Below, piece by piece: positions 40,043 to 49,987 of a DNA stretch of 64,000 nt. The DNA comes from an uncultured Kordia sp. (GTDB lineage Bacteria; Bacteroidota; Bacteroidia; Flavobacteriales; Flavobacteriaceae). Position numbers and translations under genes: made by a program. The first letter of the stretch is position 1. Each line of letters starts with the position of its first letter. The notes below the pieces were generated by a model. That model saw only the letters and a list, made by a program, of their open reading frames with translations. It had not been told where the DNA came from and did no database searches. The stretch spans positions 1 to 64,000 of the forward strand of contig NZ_CANLEA010000005.1 in assembly GCF_947489565.1 (NCBI RefSeq), in the 5' to 3' direction.

Positions 40043-42496
40043 ATGGCTAATTTTATAGATGTCATATTGCCAATTCCGCTTCAGCGCCTTTTTACCTATA
40101 GCATTTCGGAAGCCGAAGCACAGTTTCTACAGCAAGGAATGCGTGTGGCAGTGCCTTTTGGAAAAAGTAAAGTATACACAGCTTTAGTCCATAGAATTCA
40201 TCAACAAGCGCCGGAAATCTATGAAGCTAAAGAAATTCATCAGATTTTGGACGAGCAGCCAATCATTACTCCACAACAATTAAAACATTGGGAATGGATT
40301 GCAAGTTATTATATGGCGAGTTTGGGCGAAGTATTTCGTTCGGCAGTCCCAAGCGCTTTTTTGTTAGAAAGTGAAACGATCATTTCTAAATATGAGGATG
40401 CAGAAGTTGATGAAAGTCAATTAAAAGACGATGAGTTTTTAATTTTTGAAGCCTTGCAGCATCAATCATTGCTTAAAATTCAAGAAATTAGTAGCATTCT
40501 AGGAAAGAAAAATGTATTGCCCGTTTTAAAAAGATTGATTGATAAAGAAGTCATTCAAGTCTATGAAGAAATCTATGAGCAGTACAAACCAAAGTTGGTG
40601 CGCTATGTAAAGCTTCATTCAGAGTATACAAGTGAAAAACGTCTTCAAGAATTGCTAGATTCGCTCAACAAAGCAAAAAAACAACGGGAAGTCATTCTGA
40701 CATTATTTTCGATTTCTGCAAGCTCTAAAAGACCGATTTCTGTCAAAGATCTCACAAAACAAAGCAACACAAGTTTATCTGTGATAAAAGCGTTGATCAA
40801 CAAAGGTGTCTTAGAAGAATATTACATCCAAAAAGATAGAATAGAATACAACGGAGACGAAACCGAAGCTTCAAAACGATTGAATGCATATCAAGAAGAA
40901 GCATATGAAACCATACAAAATGCTTTTCAAACTCAAGATGTATGTTTATTATACGGCGTAACATCTTCAGGAAAAACGGAAGTATATGTAAAGCTGATAG
41001 AAGATACGCTGGCGTCTGGAAAACAAGTTTTATATCTGTTGCCAGAAATTGCGTTGACAACACAACTCATTACACGATTGCAGCAATACTTTGGAGAAAA
41101 AGTAGCGGTATATCATTCAAAATATTCGGTGCATGAACGTGTTGAAGTTTGGAATAATGTATTGCAAAACAAACCGAAAGCGCAAATTGTATTAGGAGCA
41201 CGTTCTTCGTTGTTATTGCCGTTTTCAAATTTAGGATTAATCATTGCGGATGAAGAACACGAAACTTCATTTAAGCAATTCGATCCTGCACCGCGTTATC
41301 ATGCACGTGATGCTGCTATAGTACTTGCAAAGCTACATCAAGGGAAAATTGTATTAGGTTCAGCAACGCCGAGTGTGGAAAGTTACCACAATGCAAAGGT
41401 TCAAAAATATGCTTTAGCCACCATTACAAGACGTTACGGCGATGTTTTAATGCCAGATATGGAATTAGTCGATATCAAAGAAAAGCATCGTAAAAAGCGT
41501 ATGAAAGGTCATTTTTCAGATCGTTTGTTGGAAGAAATTGAAGAAACGCTTGAAAATGGTGAACAAGTCATTTTATTTCAAAATCGTAGAGGATATGCGC
41601 CAATTATTGAGTGTAATACTTGTGGACATTCGCCACAATGTCCCAATTGCGATGTGAGCTTAACATATCATCAATATAAAAATCAATTGCGTTGCCATTA
41701 TTGCAGTCATCATATTGCTATGCAACAACAATGTTTGGCATGTGGAAGTCACGAATTGGACACCAAAGGTTTTGGTACGCAGCAAATAGAGCAGGAGCTG
41801 AATGAATTATTGCCTGAGGTAAAAGTTGGGCGTATGGATTTAGATACTACGCGCGGAAAACACGGATATCAAAAAATCATTTCTTCGTTTGAACAGCAGG
41901 AAATTCAAATCTTAGTCGGAACGCAAATGTTGACCAAAGGATTGGATTTTAGGAATGTGAATCTAGTTGGAATCATGAATGCAGATAGCATGTTGAATTT
42001 TCCAGATTTTAGAGCACACGAACGTAGTTTTCAACTCATTCAACAAGTTGCCGGTCGCGCCGGAAGAACTAAAAAGCGCGGAAAAGTAATTGTTCAAACC
42101 TACAATCCGTATCATCAAATACTGCAGCAAGTTTCGGTTGGAGATTATGAAAACATGTTCAAAGATCAATTAAACGATCGACGACAATTTCATTATCCAC
42201 CTTTTTACAGGTTGATAAAAATTACATTAAAACACAAAGAATACAATCGTGTGAATGAAAGTGCAGCGTGGTTTGCAAAATCGTTGCGCAATAGTTTTGG
42301 AGACAATGTATTGGGACCAGAATTCCCGCCAATTGCGCGCATTCGAAACCTATATTTAAAAAATATCTTATTAAAAATTCCAAAACAACAATCGTTAGGA
42401 AAGACAAAAGAGGTAATATCTAGAATAAAAACAAGCTTCTTGTCAATTTCAGAATACAGAAGTGTCCGAATAATTATCGATGTAGATACAATTTAA
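40043..42496 (+). CDS. priA: Primosomal replication protein N', DNA helicase
   Basis: 817 residues. The N-terminal 3'-end binding domain opens FIDVILPIPLQRLFTYSI. Helicase motifs: GVTSSGKTEVY (Walker A), DEEHETSFKQ (II), GSATPS (III), VAGRAGR (VI). Zinc-binding cysteines CNTCGHSPQCPNC and CHYC...CLACG lie near 530-575. It restarts stalled replication forks by loading DnaB. Complete and of usual length. Confidence 0.96.
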   Translation: MANFIDVILPIPLQRLFTYSISEAEAQFLQQGMRVAVPFGKSKVYTALVHRIHQQAPEIYEAKEIHQILDEQPIITPQQLKHWEWIASYYMASLGEVFRSAVPSAFLLESETIISKYEDAEVDESQLKDDEFLIFEALQHQSLLKIQEISSILGKKNVLPVLKRLIDKEVIQVYEEIYEQYKPKLVRYVKLHSEYTSEKRLQELLDSLNKAKKQREVILTLFSISASSKRPISVKDLTKQSNTSLSVIKALINKGVLEEYYIQKDRIEYNGDETEASKRLNAYQEEAYETIQNAFQTQDVCLLYGVTSSGKTEVYVKLIEDTLASGKQVLYLLPEIALTTQLITRLQQYFGEKVAVYHSKYSVHERVEVWNNVLQNKPKAQIVLGARSSLLLPFSNLGLIIADEEHETSFKQFDPAPRYHARDAAIVLAKLHQGKIVLGSATPSVESYHNAKVQKYALATITRRYGDVLMPDMELVDIKEKHRKKRMKGHFSDRLLEEIEETLENGEQVILFQNRRGYAPIIECNTCGHSPQCPNCDVSLTYHQYKNQLRCHYCSHHIAMQQQCLACGSHELDTKGFGTQQIEQELNELLPEVKVGRMDLDTTRGKHGYQKIISSFEQQEIQILVGTQMLTKGLDFRNVNLVGIMNADSMLNFPDFRAHERSFQLIQQVAGRAGRTKKRGKVIVQTYNPYHQILQQVSVGDYENMFKDQLNDRRQFHYPPFYRLIKITLKHKEYNRVNESAAWFAKSLRNSFGDNVLGPEFPPIARIRNLYLKNILLKIPKQQSLGKTKEVISRIKTSFLSISEYRSVRIIIDVDTI

Positions 42497-42608
42497 GATC
42501 TGTAAATGATTATAAATTATACTGTTGAATGTTTTCTGCGGAAAAATTAAACAAAAAAAGTAGGAGAATTTTTTAAAAAAGATAGAGAAGTTTGAGTGAA
42601 GTCGAGAG

Positions 42609-43301
42609 CTAAATGTTAGAAAGTGCTTCAGATAATTCAACCTTCTTGTTTCTACTCAAAGGAATTAACTGCCCAGCAATTTCTACATTTTTACTATTGA
42701 AACGATCTACTTTATCTAAATTCACAATATAAGATTTATGAATTCTTAAGAATTTATTTTCAGGCAATTGCTTCTCAAAAGCTTTCATTGTAGAAAGTAC
42801 AACAATATTACTTTCGTCAGTGACTAATTTTACATAATCACCTAAGGCTTCAATCCACTTGATGCTATTTAAGATTACTTTACGCTTCTTTAAATTACTT
42901 TTTACAAAAATATGATCGTCATCTTCGTTGCTTTTCGCACCATAGCTGGATTTGTCAAGCGCTCGCGTGATGGCTTTGTCAAAACGTTCTTTCGTTAAAG
43001 GTTTGTGTAAAAAGTCGGTAACATCGTAATTAAAAGCTTTAAAAGCGTACTCAGTTTTTCCTGTTACCATGATTACCTGTGGCGGATTTTTTAATGACTC
43101 AAGCAAGTCAAATCCATTCAAAACAGGCATTTCAATATCCAAAAATATTAAATCGACATTATTAGTTTTGAGACCATTTTTAGCCTCTATAGCGTTACTA
43201 TACTCTGCAATTAAATTTAAAGAAGGATGGTTCAATATCAACTTGGCAACAGCCATTCGTTGTATAGAAGAATCATCAACAATAATACAGTTAAGCTTCA
43301 T
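42609..43301 (-). CDS. LytTR-family response regulator
   Basis: 230 residues from Met at 43301; twelve more upstream codons are open. Receiver domain: MKLNCIIVDDSSIQRMAV with acidic pocket, phospho-acceptor Asp in LIFLDIEMP, and K in HKPLTKERF. A LytTR DNA-binding domain covers about 135-230 (FLRIHKSYIVNLDKVDRFN). No histidine kinase is adjacent. It is divergent from the ribosomal operon. Confidence 0.93.
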   Translation of the reverse strand: MKLNCIIVDDSSIQRMAVAKLILNHPSLNLIAEYSNAIEAKNGLKTNNVDLIFLDIEMPVLNGFDLLESLKNPPQVIMVTGKTEYAFKAFNYDVTDFLHKPLTKERFDKAITRALDKSSYGAKSNEDDDHIFVKSNLKKRKVILNSIKWIEALGDYVKLVTDESNIVVLSTMKAFEKQLPENKFLRIHKSYIVNLDKVDRFNSKNVEIAGQLIPLSRNKKVELSEALSNI

Positions 43302-43420
43302 AAGCGTAATTAGCGATTTTTTAAAATTTGGGTACATGCAATGTTATAAAAAATAAATCAAAACCGCAACAAAATCGCGGATTTATTAATAAACTTAGCA
43401 AAAAAAAAGAAGTATTTTTA

Positions 43421-43451
43421 TTTGTATTACAACAAATAAACAGTACATTTG
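43421..43451 (+). promoter_or_regulatory. Bacteroidota-type promoter of the rpsF operon
   Basis: TTTG (43421-43424), 19 bases, TACATTTG (43444-43451): a perfect match in sequence and spacing. It leaves a leader of about 25 bases before rpsF. Confidence 0.9.
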
Positions 43452-43479
43452 CGCCCAATTTTAATCAAAAATAGTATTT

Positions 43480-43818
43480 ATGAATCATTATGAAACTGTT
43501 TTCATTTTAAATCCCGTTTTATCTGAAACTCAGATAAAGGAAACAGTAGCGAAATTTGAAGATTTCATCGTTTCTAGAGGTGGCAAAATGATTTCAAAAG
43601 AAGATTGGGGACTAAAAAAGTTAGCCTATCCAATCCAACACAAAAAGAGTGGTTTCTATCACTTATTCGAATTCCAAGCTCCAGGAGAAGTAATTACTCC
43701 GTATGAGTTAGAATTTAGACGTGACGAGCGTATCATGCGTTATTTAACAGTACGTTTAGATAAACATGCAATCGCTTGGGCAGAGAAAAGAAGAAATAGA
43801 AAAACCGCTAAATCTTAA
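43480..43818 (+). CDS. rpsF: 30S ribosomal protein S6
   Basis: 112 residues. [16 protein letters not shown] and [18 protein letters not shown] are S6 signatures. First gene of the rpsF-rpsR-rplI operon, six bases before rpsR. Confidence 0.98.
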   Translation: MNHYETVFILNPVLSETQIKETVAKFEDFIVSRGGKMISKEDWGLKKLAYPIQHKKSGFYHLFEFQAPGEVITPYELEFRRDERIMRYLTVRLDKHAIAWAEKRRNRKTAKS

Positions 43819-43823
43819 GAAAT

Positions 43824-44120
43824 ATGTCTTCAATAGAACAACAAGCAAAAGGAAAGAAAGAAGGAGAAATTAGATATTTAACTCCTTTAAACATCGAAAC
43901 TACGAAGGCAAAGAAATATTGCCGTTTTAAGAAGTCAGGTATCAAGTATATCGATTATAAAGATCCAGATTTCTTAATCAAATTTGTAAACGAACAAGGA
44001 AAATTATTACCACGTCGTTTGACAGGAACTTCATTAAAGTATCAACGAAAAGTGTCTGTAGCTGTTAAAAGAGCGCGTCACTTAGCATTAATGCCATATG
44101 TAGGCGATATGTTAAAATAA
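43824..44120 (+). CDS. rpsR: 30S ribosomal protein S18
   Basis: 98 residues. [50 protein letters not shown] (in parts) is diagnostic. S18 pairs with S6 on the small subunit. The N-terminus [19 protein letters not shown] is longer than in Proteobacteria, as is usual in Bacteroidota. Confidence 0.98.
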   Translation: MSSIEQQAKGKKEGEIRYLTPLNIETTKAKKYCRFKKSGIKYIDYKDPDFLIKFVNEQGKLLPRRLTGTSLKYQRKVSVAVKRARHLALMPYVGDMLK

Positions 44121-44136
44121 AATATAGGCAGATATT

Positions 44137-44589
44137 ATGGAACTTATTTTAAGACAAGACGTTGAAAATTTAGGATTTAAAGATGATGTCGTAACTGTAA
44201 AAAACGGATACGGAAGAAACTATTTAATTCCTCAAGGATTTGCAACATTAGCAACAAGTTCAGCTAAAAAAGTTTTAGCAGAGAATTTGAAACAAAAAGC
44301 ATATAAAGAGCAAAAATTAGTGGATGAGGCTAACGCAACTGCAAAAGCATTGTTAGACTTAGAAGTTAAGATCACTGCAAAAACAGGAGCTGGAACGAAA
44401 TTATTCGGATCAGTGAATAACATCGATTTAGCAGAAGCATTAGGTAAAGCAGGTCACACAATTGAGAAGAAATTTATCAAAGTGATTGGTGGTAATGTAA
44501 AAAGAACTGGTAAGTACGAAGCAAAAGTAAGATTACACAGAAGCGTAGTTGTAGGTTTGCCATTCGAAGTTATTGCAGAAGCAAAATAA
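44137..44589 (+). CDS. rplI: 50S ribosomal protein L9
   Basis: 150 residues. MELILRQDVENLGFKDDVV and NGYGRNYLIPQGFA form the N-terminal rRNA-binding domain, joined by a long helix to the C-terminal domain (GTKLFGSVNNIDLAEAL). Third gene of the operon. Confidence 0.98.
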   Translation: MELILRQDVENLGFKDDVVTVKNGYGRNYLIPQGFATLATSSAKKVLAENLKQKAYKEQKLVDEANATAKALLDLEVKITAKTGAGTKLFGSVNNIDLAEALGKAGHTIEKKFIKVIGGNVKRTGKYEAKVRLHRSVVVGLPFEVIAEAK

Positions 44590-44610
44590 GAACGCCTAGC
44601 GTTTGTGTAG

Positions 44611-44639
44611 AAAGCCACTCAATTTGAGTGGCTTTTTTT
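44611..44639 (+). terminator. Terminator of the rpsF-rpsR-rplI operon
   Basis: AAAGCCACTCA, loop ATT, TGAGTGGCTTTTTTT. Confidence 0.92.
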
Positions 44640-44690
44640 ATGCTAACATTTTGAATAGTTGTAAATTTGCACTCTTTATTTTTGAAAAGC

Positions 44691-45161
44691 ATGAAATACG
44701 CAAGACTTACGAAAGAACAATTAGAAGAATTACACCAAGAATTCATCAACTTTTTAGCAACGCAATCCATCACTGCAGAAGAATGGGCAACGTTAAAAGA
44801 AGAAAAACCAGAAGTAGCAGAACAGGAAATAGATGTGTTTAGCGATTTGGTTTGGGAAGGCGTATTAACGCAGGCAACGTATCTTGAAAATATCTCAGCG
44901 CAACACATGTATTTATTTCACTTGCGTGAAGATGAAATGAAGTTAATCGCAGTTAAAATCTTAAACGAAGCGATCAACATTACTACGAAAGAAGGTTTTG
45001 CTTGGTTACGAGAAAACTATTCAACTGAAGAAGTCGAGATCTTAACGGCAAATAAAGCGTATTCAGAAGACAGAAACGCAGACAAATTTGCATTATTACA
45101 ACAAGGTTCAAACATTACCAAAGGACAATTATTCCAATGGTTTGAAGCGATGATGTCGTAA
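44691..45161 (+). CDS. DUF6495-like conserved protein
   Basis: 156 residues from ATG at 44691; an upstream Met at 44667 overlaps a likely promoter (TAAATTTG at 44662-44669). Acidic and helical throughout: LTKEQLEELHQEFINFLATQSI, then DVFSDLVWEGVLTQATYLEN and FALLQQGSNITKGQLFQWFE. It resembles a conserved cytoplasmic Flavobacteriia family that I remember as DUF6495. Function unknown. Confidence 0.75.
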   Translation: MKYARLTKEQLEELHQEFINFLATQSITAEEWATLKEEKPEVAEQEIDVFSDLVWEGVLTQATYLENISAQHMYLFHLREDEMKLIAVKILNEAINITTKEGFAWLRENYSTEEVEILTANKAYSEDRNADKFALLQQGSNITKGQLFQWFEAMMS

Positions 45162-45318
45162 ACGATTTATGATTTGAGATTTTTGATTGTAGATCGTTGA
45201 TTTTTCAAATTGTCAATTCGAGCGCAGTCGAGAATAGCTTAGAAGCTAGAACTGATCTCAATCTTTTATTTTGTAAACGAAATATTGTTCTTCGTTTTGT
45301 ATACTACGAAAATTCAGT

Positions 45319-45786
45319 TTAAAGTTTATTAGTAATTGGTACTTTTCCAGTGCCAATATAGGTAATGTATTTGTTCCTAAAAATTACCTTTTCGGAAGAT
45401 GTCTTGAAAAACCAAAAATAGTATTCAATCAAATTTGGATTCTTTTCACAGAAGGTAAGTGTGCAATTTTGAATTCCTGTCAATTGAAAATAAGGCATGC
45501 TATCAATATGATCTGCAATAATCATTGCGATTTCTCCTTTTGTAAGTGTTCTGTTTTGACATTCTGAAACTACGCTAGTTTCTGTATCATCAGTAAAATG
45601 GAAAGCGAGCGCAAGTAAAATTTTTTTATCGTACGAAATGAGTTTTTTTGCTGCTTCAGATGTTACAATGTCTTTAGAATTCTTTACAGATGCGATATTG
45701 TCTAACAATTCTTTGATTTGAGCAGGTGATTGCGAAAAGCTAACAGATGAAAAAAAGAATAGAAGAATACCAATTATATATTTCAT
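45319..45786 (-). CDS. Hypothetical secreted protein
   Basis: 155 residues with signal peptide MKYIIGILLFFFSSVSFSQ. One CQN and two later Cys could form disulfides. No family recognised. The 157 bases between 45161 and here include a dispersed CGAGCGCAGTCGAGA element. Confidence 0.72.
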   Translation of the reverse strand: MKYIIGILLFFFSSVSFSQSPAQIKELLDNIASVKNSKDIVTSEAAKKLISYDKKILLALAFHFTDDTETSVVSECQNRTLTKGEIAMIIADHIDSMPYFQLTGIQNCTLTFCEKNPNLIEYYFWFFKTSSEKVIFRNKYITYIGTGKVPITNKL

Positions 45787-45932
45787 TGTTTTGTTGTTTT
45801 TATCAAATCTACGTATTACTTAACAGCAAATGTAAAGCAATGAGCAAACTTTAATAAATAGTACGTAAAAGTACTTTTTCAATTAGTTGAAATAATCTAT
45901 ACACGATCATTCCGCAAAAACGAAAATAGACT

Positions 45933-45940
45933 TATATTTG
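45933..45940 (+). promoter_or_regulatory. -7 element of the hisS promoter
   Basis: TATATTTG, an exact TAnnTTTG match, 17 bases before the ATG of hisS. The -33 box is weak. Confidence 0.6.
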
Positions 45941-45957
45941 CGGCACAATATAGAATC

Positions 45958-47325
45958 ATGGCACAAAAACCAAGCATACCAAAGGGAACAAGAGACTTTT
46001 CTTCAATAGAAGTTGCAAAACGTAACTACATTTTTAACATCATAAAAACAGCTTTTCAAAGTTTTGGATTTCAACCTATTGAAACACCATCGTTTGAAAA
46101 ATCGACTACGTTATTGGGGAAATATGGAGAAGAAGGAGATCGCTTGATTTTTAAAATCTTGAATTCGGGTGAAAAAGTAAAAAAAGCTGATTTACAAGCG
46201 TTAGAAGAAGGGAAGTTAGCACGATTTTCAAATTCTTTGTCTGAAAAAGCCTTGCGTTATGATTTAACGGTTCCGTTTGCGCGTTATGTAGTACAACACC
46301 AAAATGATATTACATTTCCGTTTAAACGCTACCAAATTCAACCAGTTTGGCGTGCAGATAGACCACAACACGGACGTTTTCAAGAATTCTTTCAATGTGA
46401 TGCTGATGTCGTGGGTTCGAAGTCGTTATGGCAAGAAGTGGAGTTTGTACAGTTGTATGACAAAGTCTTTTCCGAATTAGGTCTGAATGGTGTAACAATC
46501 AAAATTAACAACCGTAAAATCCTGTCGGGAATTGCGGAAGTGATTGGCGCTAAAGATAAGTTAATCGATTTCACAGTTGCTTTAGATAAGTTGGATAAGA
46601 TTGGTGAAGATGGCGTGAAAAACGAAATGTTGACCAAAGGCATTTCTGCGGAAGCGATTGAAAAAGTACAACCGTTATTCAGTTTTTCTGGAAACATAGA
46701 TGAAAAATTGGAGCAATTAAAAGCCTTATTAGCGGATTCTGCTGAAGGAACGGAAGGAATTTCAGATTTAGAATTTGTGTTTGAAGCAATAGAAATCTTA
46801 GGATTGGAAACGGCAACGTTAGATTTAGATATTACGCTTGCGAGAGGATTAAATTACTATACAGGAGCCATCTATGAAGTTGCGGCACCAGAAGGCGTAA
46901 AAATGGGTTCTATTGGCGGCGGTGGTCGTTATGATGACTTAACTGGAATCTTCGGATTAAAAGATGTAAGTGGCGTTGGAATTTCGTTTGGTTTAGATAG
47001 AATCTATCTCGTATTGGAAGAATTGGATTTATTCCCAGAAACAGTTTCTGATAAGGTAGATGTATTGTGTGTTAATTTTGGTGAAAAAGAAGCGTTGGCA
47101 TCTTTAAAATTAATCAAAGTTTTACGTGAAGCTGGAAAAAGCGCAGAGTTATTTCCAGACAATAAAAACATGAAAAAACAAATGAATTACGCCAACAAGC
47201 GCAACATTCCATATGTAATTATCATAGGAGGAAACGAGCTTGAAAACAATACGTGCGTGGTGAAAAACATGAAAAACGGAACACAACTTGAAGTTCCTTT
47301 TGATGAAGTGTTAACAGCTTTTTGA
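45958..47325 (+). CDS. hisS: Histidyl-tRNA synthetase
   Basis: 455 residues. [10 protein letters not shown] opens the class II core. Motif 2 reads [25 protein letters not shown] (in parts), the His-specific segment is [15 protein letters not shown], and motif 3 is [12 protein letters not shown]. The anticodon-binding domain follows at about 360-455. Complete. Confidence 0.97.
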   Translation: MAQKPSIPKGTRDFSSIEVAKRNYIFNIIKTAFQSFGFQPIETPSFEKSTTLLGKYGEEGDRLIFKILNSGEKVKKADLQALEEGKLARFSNSLSEKALRYDLTVPFARYVVQHQNDITFPFKRYQIQPVWRADRPQHGRFQEFFQCDADVVGSKSLWQEVEFVQLYDKVFSELGLNGVTIKINNRKILSGIAEVIGAKDKLIDFTVALDKLDKIGEDGVKNEMLTKGISAEAIEKVQPLFSFSGNIDEKLEQLKALLADSAEGTEGISDLEFVFEAIEILGLETATLDLDITLARGLNYYTGAIYEVAAPEGVKMGSIGGGGRYDDLTGIFGLKDVSGVGISFGLDRIYLVLEELDLFPETVSDKVDVLCVNFGEKEALASLKLIKVLREAGKSAELFPDNKNMKKQMNYANKRNIPYVIIIGGNELENNTCVVKNMKNGTQLEVPFDEVLTAF

Positions 47326-47513
47326 AATTAGTATTGAGTATTGAGAGGTTAGTATTGAGAAGTTTCAAAGTACGGTTTGCATTACTCGAATATGAAATGG
47401 AAAAGTATTTTCAAGTGCTAGGAATTTAGTTTCAAAGTACTTCTCGATACAAATTTGTTGTACAAATTCACTCGAAGTGACGTTTTGTATTTGAAAAGAA
47501 ATGCTACTTTTTT
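47326..47513. other. Intergenic stretch with dispersed repeat fragments
   Basis: TTAGTATTGAG occurs twice near 47327-47360 (as a third, partial, TTGAG too), then ACTTCTCGATACAAATTTG and TTCACTCGAAGTGACG, words that look like dispersed intergenic repeats of flavobacterial genomes. No gene is visible. Confidence 0.5.
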
Positions 47514-47590
47514 AAGACCCAAGACCCAAGACCCAAGACCCAAGACCCAAGACCCAAGACCCAAGACCCAAGACCCAAGACCCAAGACCC
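47514..47590. repeat. Eleven tandem copies of AAGACCC (GGGTCTT on the minus strand)
   Basis: Exactly 77 bases of a seven-base unit. The G-rich strand carries eleven GGG runs spaced by four bases, able to form intramolecular G-quadruplexes like telomeric repeats. A 72-codon minus-strand frame runs through it but encodes only a seven-residue repeat and is not counted as a gene. Confidence 0.95.
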
Positions 47591-47780
47591 AAAAACATTC
47601 GTGAATTCGTGACGAAAAAAGTTAAGAGTTATGAGTTGCGTAAAACAAACAGCCAACAGTCTCCGAAAAGTTATAAGTAAAAAAACAAATAGGCAAAAAA
47701 ACAAATCAACAAAAAAATACAAAACACAACCAAAAGGCGTTCACACTAAGCGAAGTCGAAGTGAAGTGAAGAGAAACAAA

Positions 47781-47840
47781 TCTAACAGCGCAAAGCGCGA
47801 TCTAACATCTAAATATCTAAAAGCAAAGCAGTCTATCTAA
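47781..47840. repeat. Degenerate TCTAACAGCGCAAAGC / TCTAAAAGCAAAGC repeat cluster
   Basis: Three or four units of the family seen at 1868-1945 and 6032-6190, again directly after a minus-strand stop codon (TGA at 47842-47844). Between 47591 and 47780 I see no gene, only AT-rich sequence and a short AGCGAAGTCGAAGTGAAG stretch. Confidence 0.6.
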
Positions 47841-47841
47841 A

Positions 47842-48960
47842 TCAAAGATTTCGCTTATACGTTTTACGACGCTTATGTGTTACAGGTTTGAAATGTTTCC
47901 AAAGTTGATGAATCGCAGTGTTTTCAATCAATTCAGGAGTTCGAATGCATTCTACAATATTTTTCTCTGTAAACGTTAAGTAGTATTCCATAAAAAGAAT
48001 AGCCGTCAATCCTTTATTTTGGTATTCCGGATGTACACCGATCAAATAAAACGTAATATTTTCAGGCTTTTTACGAGCTTTCAACATGTGAAAAATTCCA
48101 AATGGAAATAACTTTCCATTGACTTTTTGTAAGGCTTTGGCAAACGAAGGCATTACAATTGCAAAAGCAACAAGCTTGTCATCTTTATCAACTACAAACT
48201 TTATAAATTCAGGATTGATAAATCCGATATATCGATTTCTAAAATATTCCTTCTGTATATCATTGATAGGAACAAAAGACGCCAAAGATGCATAAGAAGC
48301 ATTAAATAGATCAAACATTTCATCTACATATGGCATGATGTCTTTGGTCTTTGTAAAATTGAGCTGACGTAATTGATAACGCTTTTTGACCAAATTTTGG
48401 ACGCGCTCAAAGAATTTTGGCTTTACATTTTCAAAAGGAAACTTATTTTCTAAATATTCCTTTTCTTTTACCAATCCGTGATGAATCAAGTGTTTTTCAT
48501 AATACGGATGATTGTACCAAGTAATCATGGTGCCAATATGGTCAAAACCTTCTGTAAGGACACCAACTTTATCTAAATTAGAAAATCCTACTGGACCTTC
48601 CATATATTCCAAATTGTGTGAGCGACCAATTTCTGTTACCTTATCGAGTAAAGCACCTGAAACTTCCAAATCGTCAATCATATCAAACCAACCAAATCGC
48701 ATCTTGGAAAGTTTTTGCTCTTTCACTTCAATCCAATTGATAATAGCAGCGACACGACCTACAATTTTGCCATCTCTAAAAGCTAAAAAGAACTGTGCAT
48801 CCGCATCTAAAAAAGCAGGGTTTTTATCCTTATCAAACGTTTCTAATTCATCTTTTATAATTGGTGGAACCCAATATTTAGAACCTTTGTAAAGACCAAA
48901 AGGGAATTTTATAAATGCTTTCAGCTCTTTTTTATTGGCTACTTCTCGTACTTCAATCAT
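47842..48960 (-). CDS. GNAT-like acyltransferase-fold protein
   Basis: 372 residues. The N-terminal part (MIEVREVANKKELKAFIKFP, FFLAFRDGKIVGRVAAIIN) and the C-terminal part (ITFYLIGVHPEYQNKGLTAILFMEYYLTF) look like two GNAT-type acyl-CoA domains, the second with the acetyl-CoA turn. GPVGFSNLDKVGVLTEGFD in the middle is typical of a conserved bacterial family of unknown substrate. Confidence 0.82.
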   Translation of the reverse strand: MIEVREVANKKELKAFIKFPFGLYKGSKYWVPPIIKDELETFDKDKNPAFLDADAQFFLAFRDGKIVGRVAAIINWIEVKEQKLSKMRFGWFDMIDDLEVSGALLDKVTEIGRSHNLEYMEGPVGFSNLDKVGVLTEGFDHIGTMITWYNHPYYEKHLIHHGLVKEKEYLENKFPFENVKPKFFERVQNLVKKRYQLRQLNFTKTKDIMPYVDEMFDLFNASYASLASFVPINDIQKEYFRNRYIGFINPEFIKFVVDKDDKLVAFAIVMPSFAKALQKVNGKLFPFGIFHMLKARKKPENITFYLIGVHPEYQNKGLTAILFMEYYLTFTEKNIVECIRTPELIENTAIHQLWKHFKPVTHKRRKTYKRNL

Positions 48961-48985
48961 TAACTAGGAATTTGGTGGCAAAAGA

Positions 48986-49987
48986 TTAGTTATCGTTATC
49001 GTTATCTCCGTCGTCTTCAAACTTCTCCAACTCTTTTTCATCTTTTTTCTTCTTCTTTTTATCCTTTGGATCTTCTCCGTTAGGATCTTGCTCTTCAATA
49101 GGAATCAACTCATCTTCATGCCAATCGTCAATTCGGTACGAGATTCCAAAACCAGCAAAAATACGTGTTGGCGTATTCTTTACACCAGCACCAAGATATC
49201 CATCTAACTGAAAATCTTCTCCTAATAAATAAGCGCCACCAGCTCTAAACAAAGCATCAGCATACAAATCGCTGTCAATTCCTTGATGCTCTACAAAAGC
49301 AGACCATTTTGGATTGTCAAACGCATGTGTTAACGTTATAATATAACTCAATTCTTTAGAATCAGAAGTAATACGGTCGTAAGTAATATTCGTTACAAAA
49401 ACCCAACGTCCTGCAAAGTGACTTTGTGTAGCAACAGTAACTTTAGGACTAATAGACGGTTCTGTACGTGGAAAATATGGATTGTCAGAAAACACAAAAT
49501 TTGCACCTGCATATACACCGATGGCAGGAATTAAATCTTTCCAACGGAATGAATTATTTGCTTTCCAGCTATATAAATTTGGTTTCTCTAATTCAGAGTT
49601 TAAGTACGGATCATAAATCATGTATTTTGCTCCAATTGTATGCGATAAAAAACCATTTCTATTAAACTCTAAAGGAGGATTTGAAGCATTGCTTGTAAAA
49701 GTATCAAACTGATAAGCACCTTCCCAACTAATCTCTAATTGTTCTTTAAACAAACCATAACGCAATGCAAAATCAAGTCCGAATGCATTTACCTCCGTAT
49801 TCAATTTCTTATGTTCTTGTCTGTCAACAAACATTCCACCTTCAAACTGAATTACATTTTTTCCAACAGAATAGGCACTTATTGACGCTCCTGGACGATT
49901 GGAATTGATTACTTCTGTATATTGAGCAAAGGCAGCAGTAGCGGAAAATAAAAAAACGATAACTGCTAAGAAAGATGATGTTTTCAT
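48986..49987 (-). CDS. Outer-membrane transporter-like protein (phenol MetA-degradation family fold)
   Basis: 333 residues with signal peptide ending AAFAQY. INSNRPGASISAYSVGKNVIQFEGGMF (in two parts) and the alternating beta-strand pattern fit the outer-membrane transporter-like family PF13557. The last 45 residues are highly charged with a run of Lys (KDKKKKKKDEKEL) and end DDGDNDNDN, unusual for a barrel. It is 25 bases upstream of the GNAT-like gene. Confidence 0.75.
   Translation of the reverse strand: MKTSSFLAVIVFLFSATAAFAQYTEVINSNRPGASISAYSVGKNVIQFEGGMFVDRQEHKKLNTEVNAFGLDFALRYGLFKEQLEISWEGAYQFDTFTSNASNPPLEFNRNGFLSHTIGAKYMIYDPYLNSELEKPNLYSWKANNSFRWKDLIPAIGVYAGANFVFSDNPYFPRTEPSISPKVTVATQSHFAGRWVFVTNITYDRITSDSKELSYIITLTHAFDNPKWSAFVEHQGIDSDLYADALFRAGGAYLLGEDFQLDGYLGAGVKNTPTRIFAGFGISYRIDDWHEDELIPIEEQDPNGEDPKDKKKKKKDEKELEKFEDDGDNDNDN

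Noticed and set aside
47504-47722. Minus-strand frame encoding GSWVLGL repeats
   Set aside because: The repeat is just the seven-base tract read in three frames; the rest is low-complexity hydrophobic sequence.
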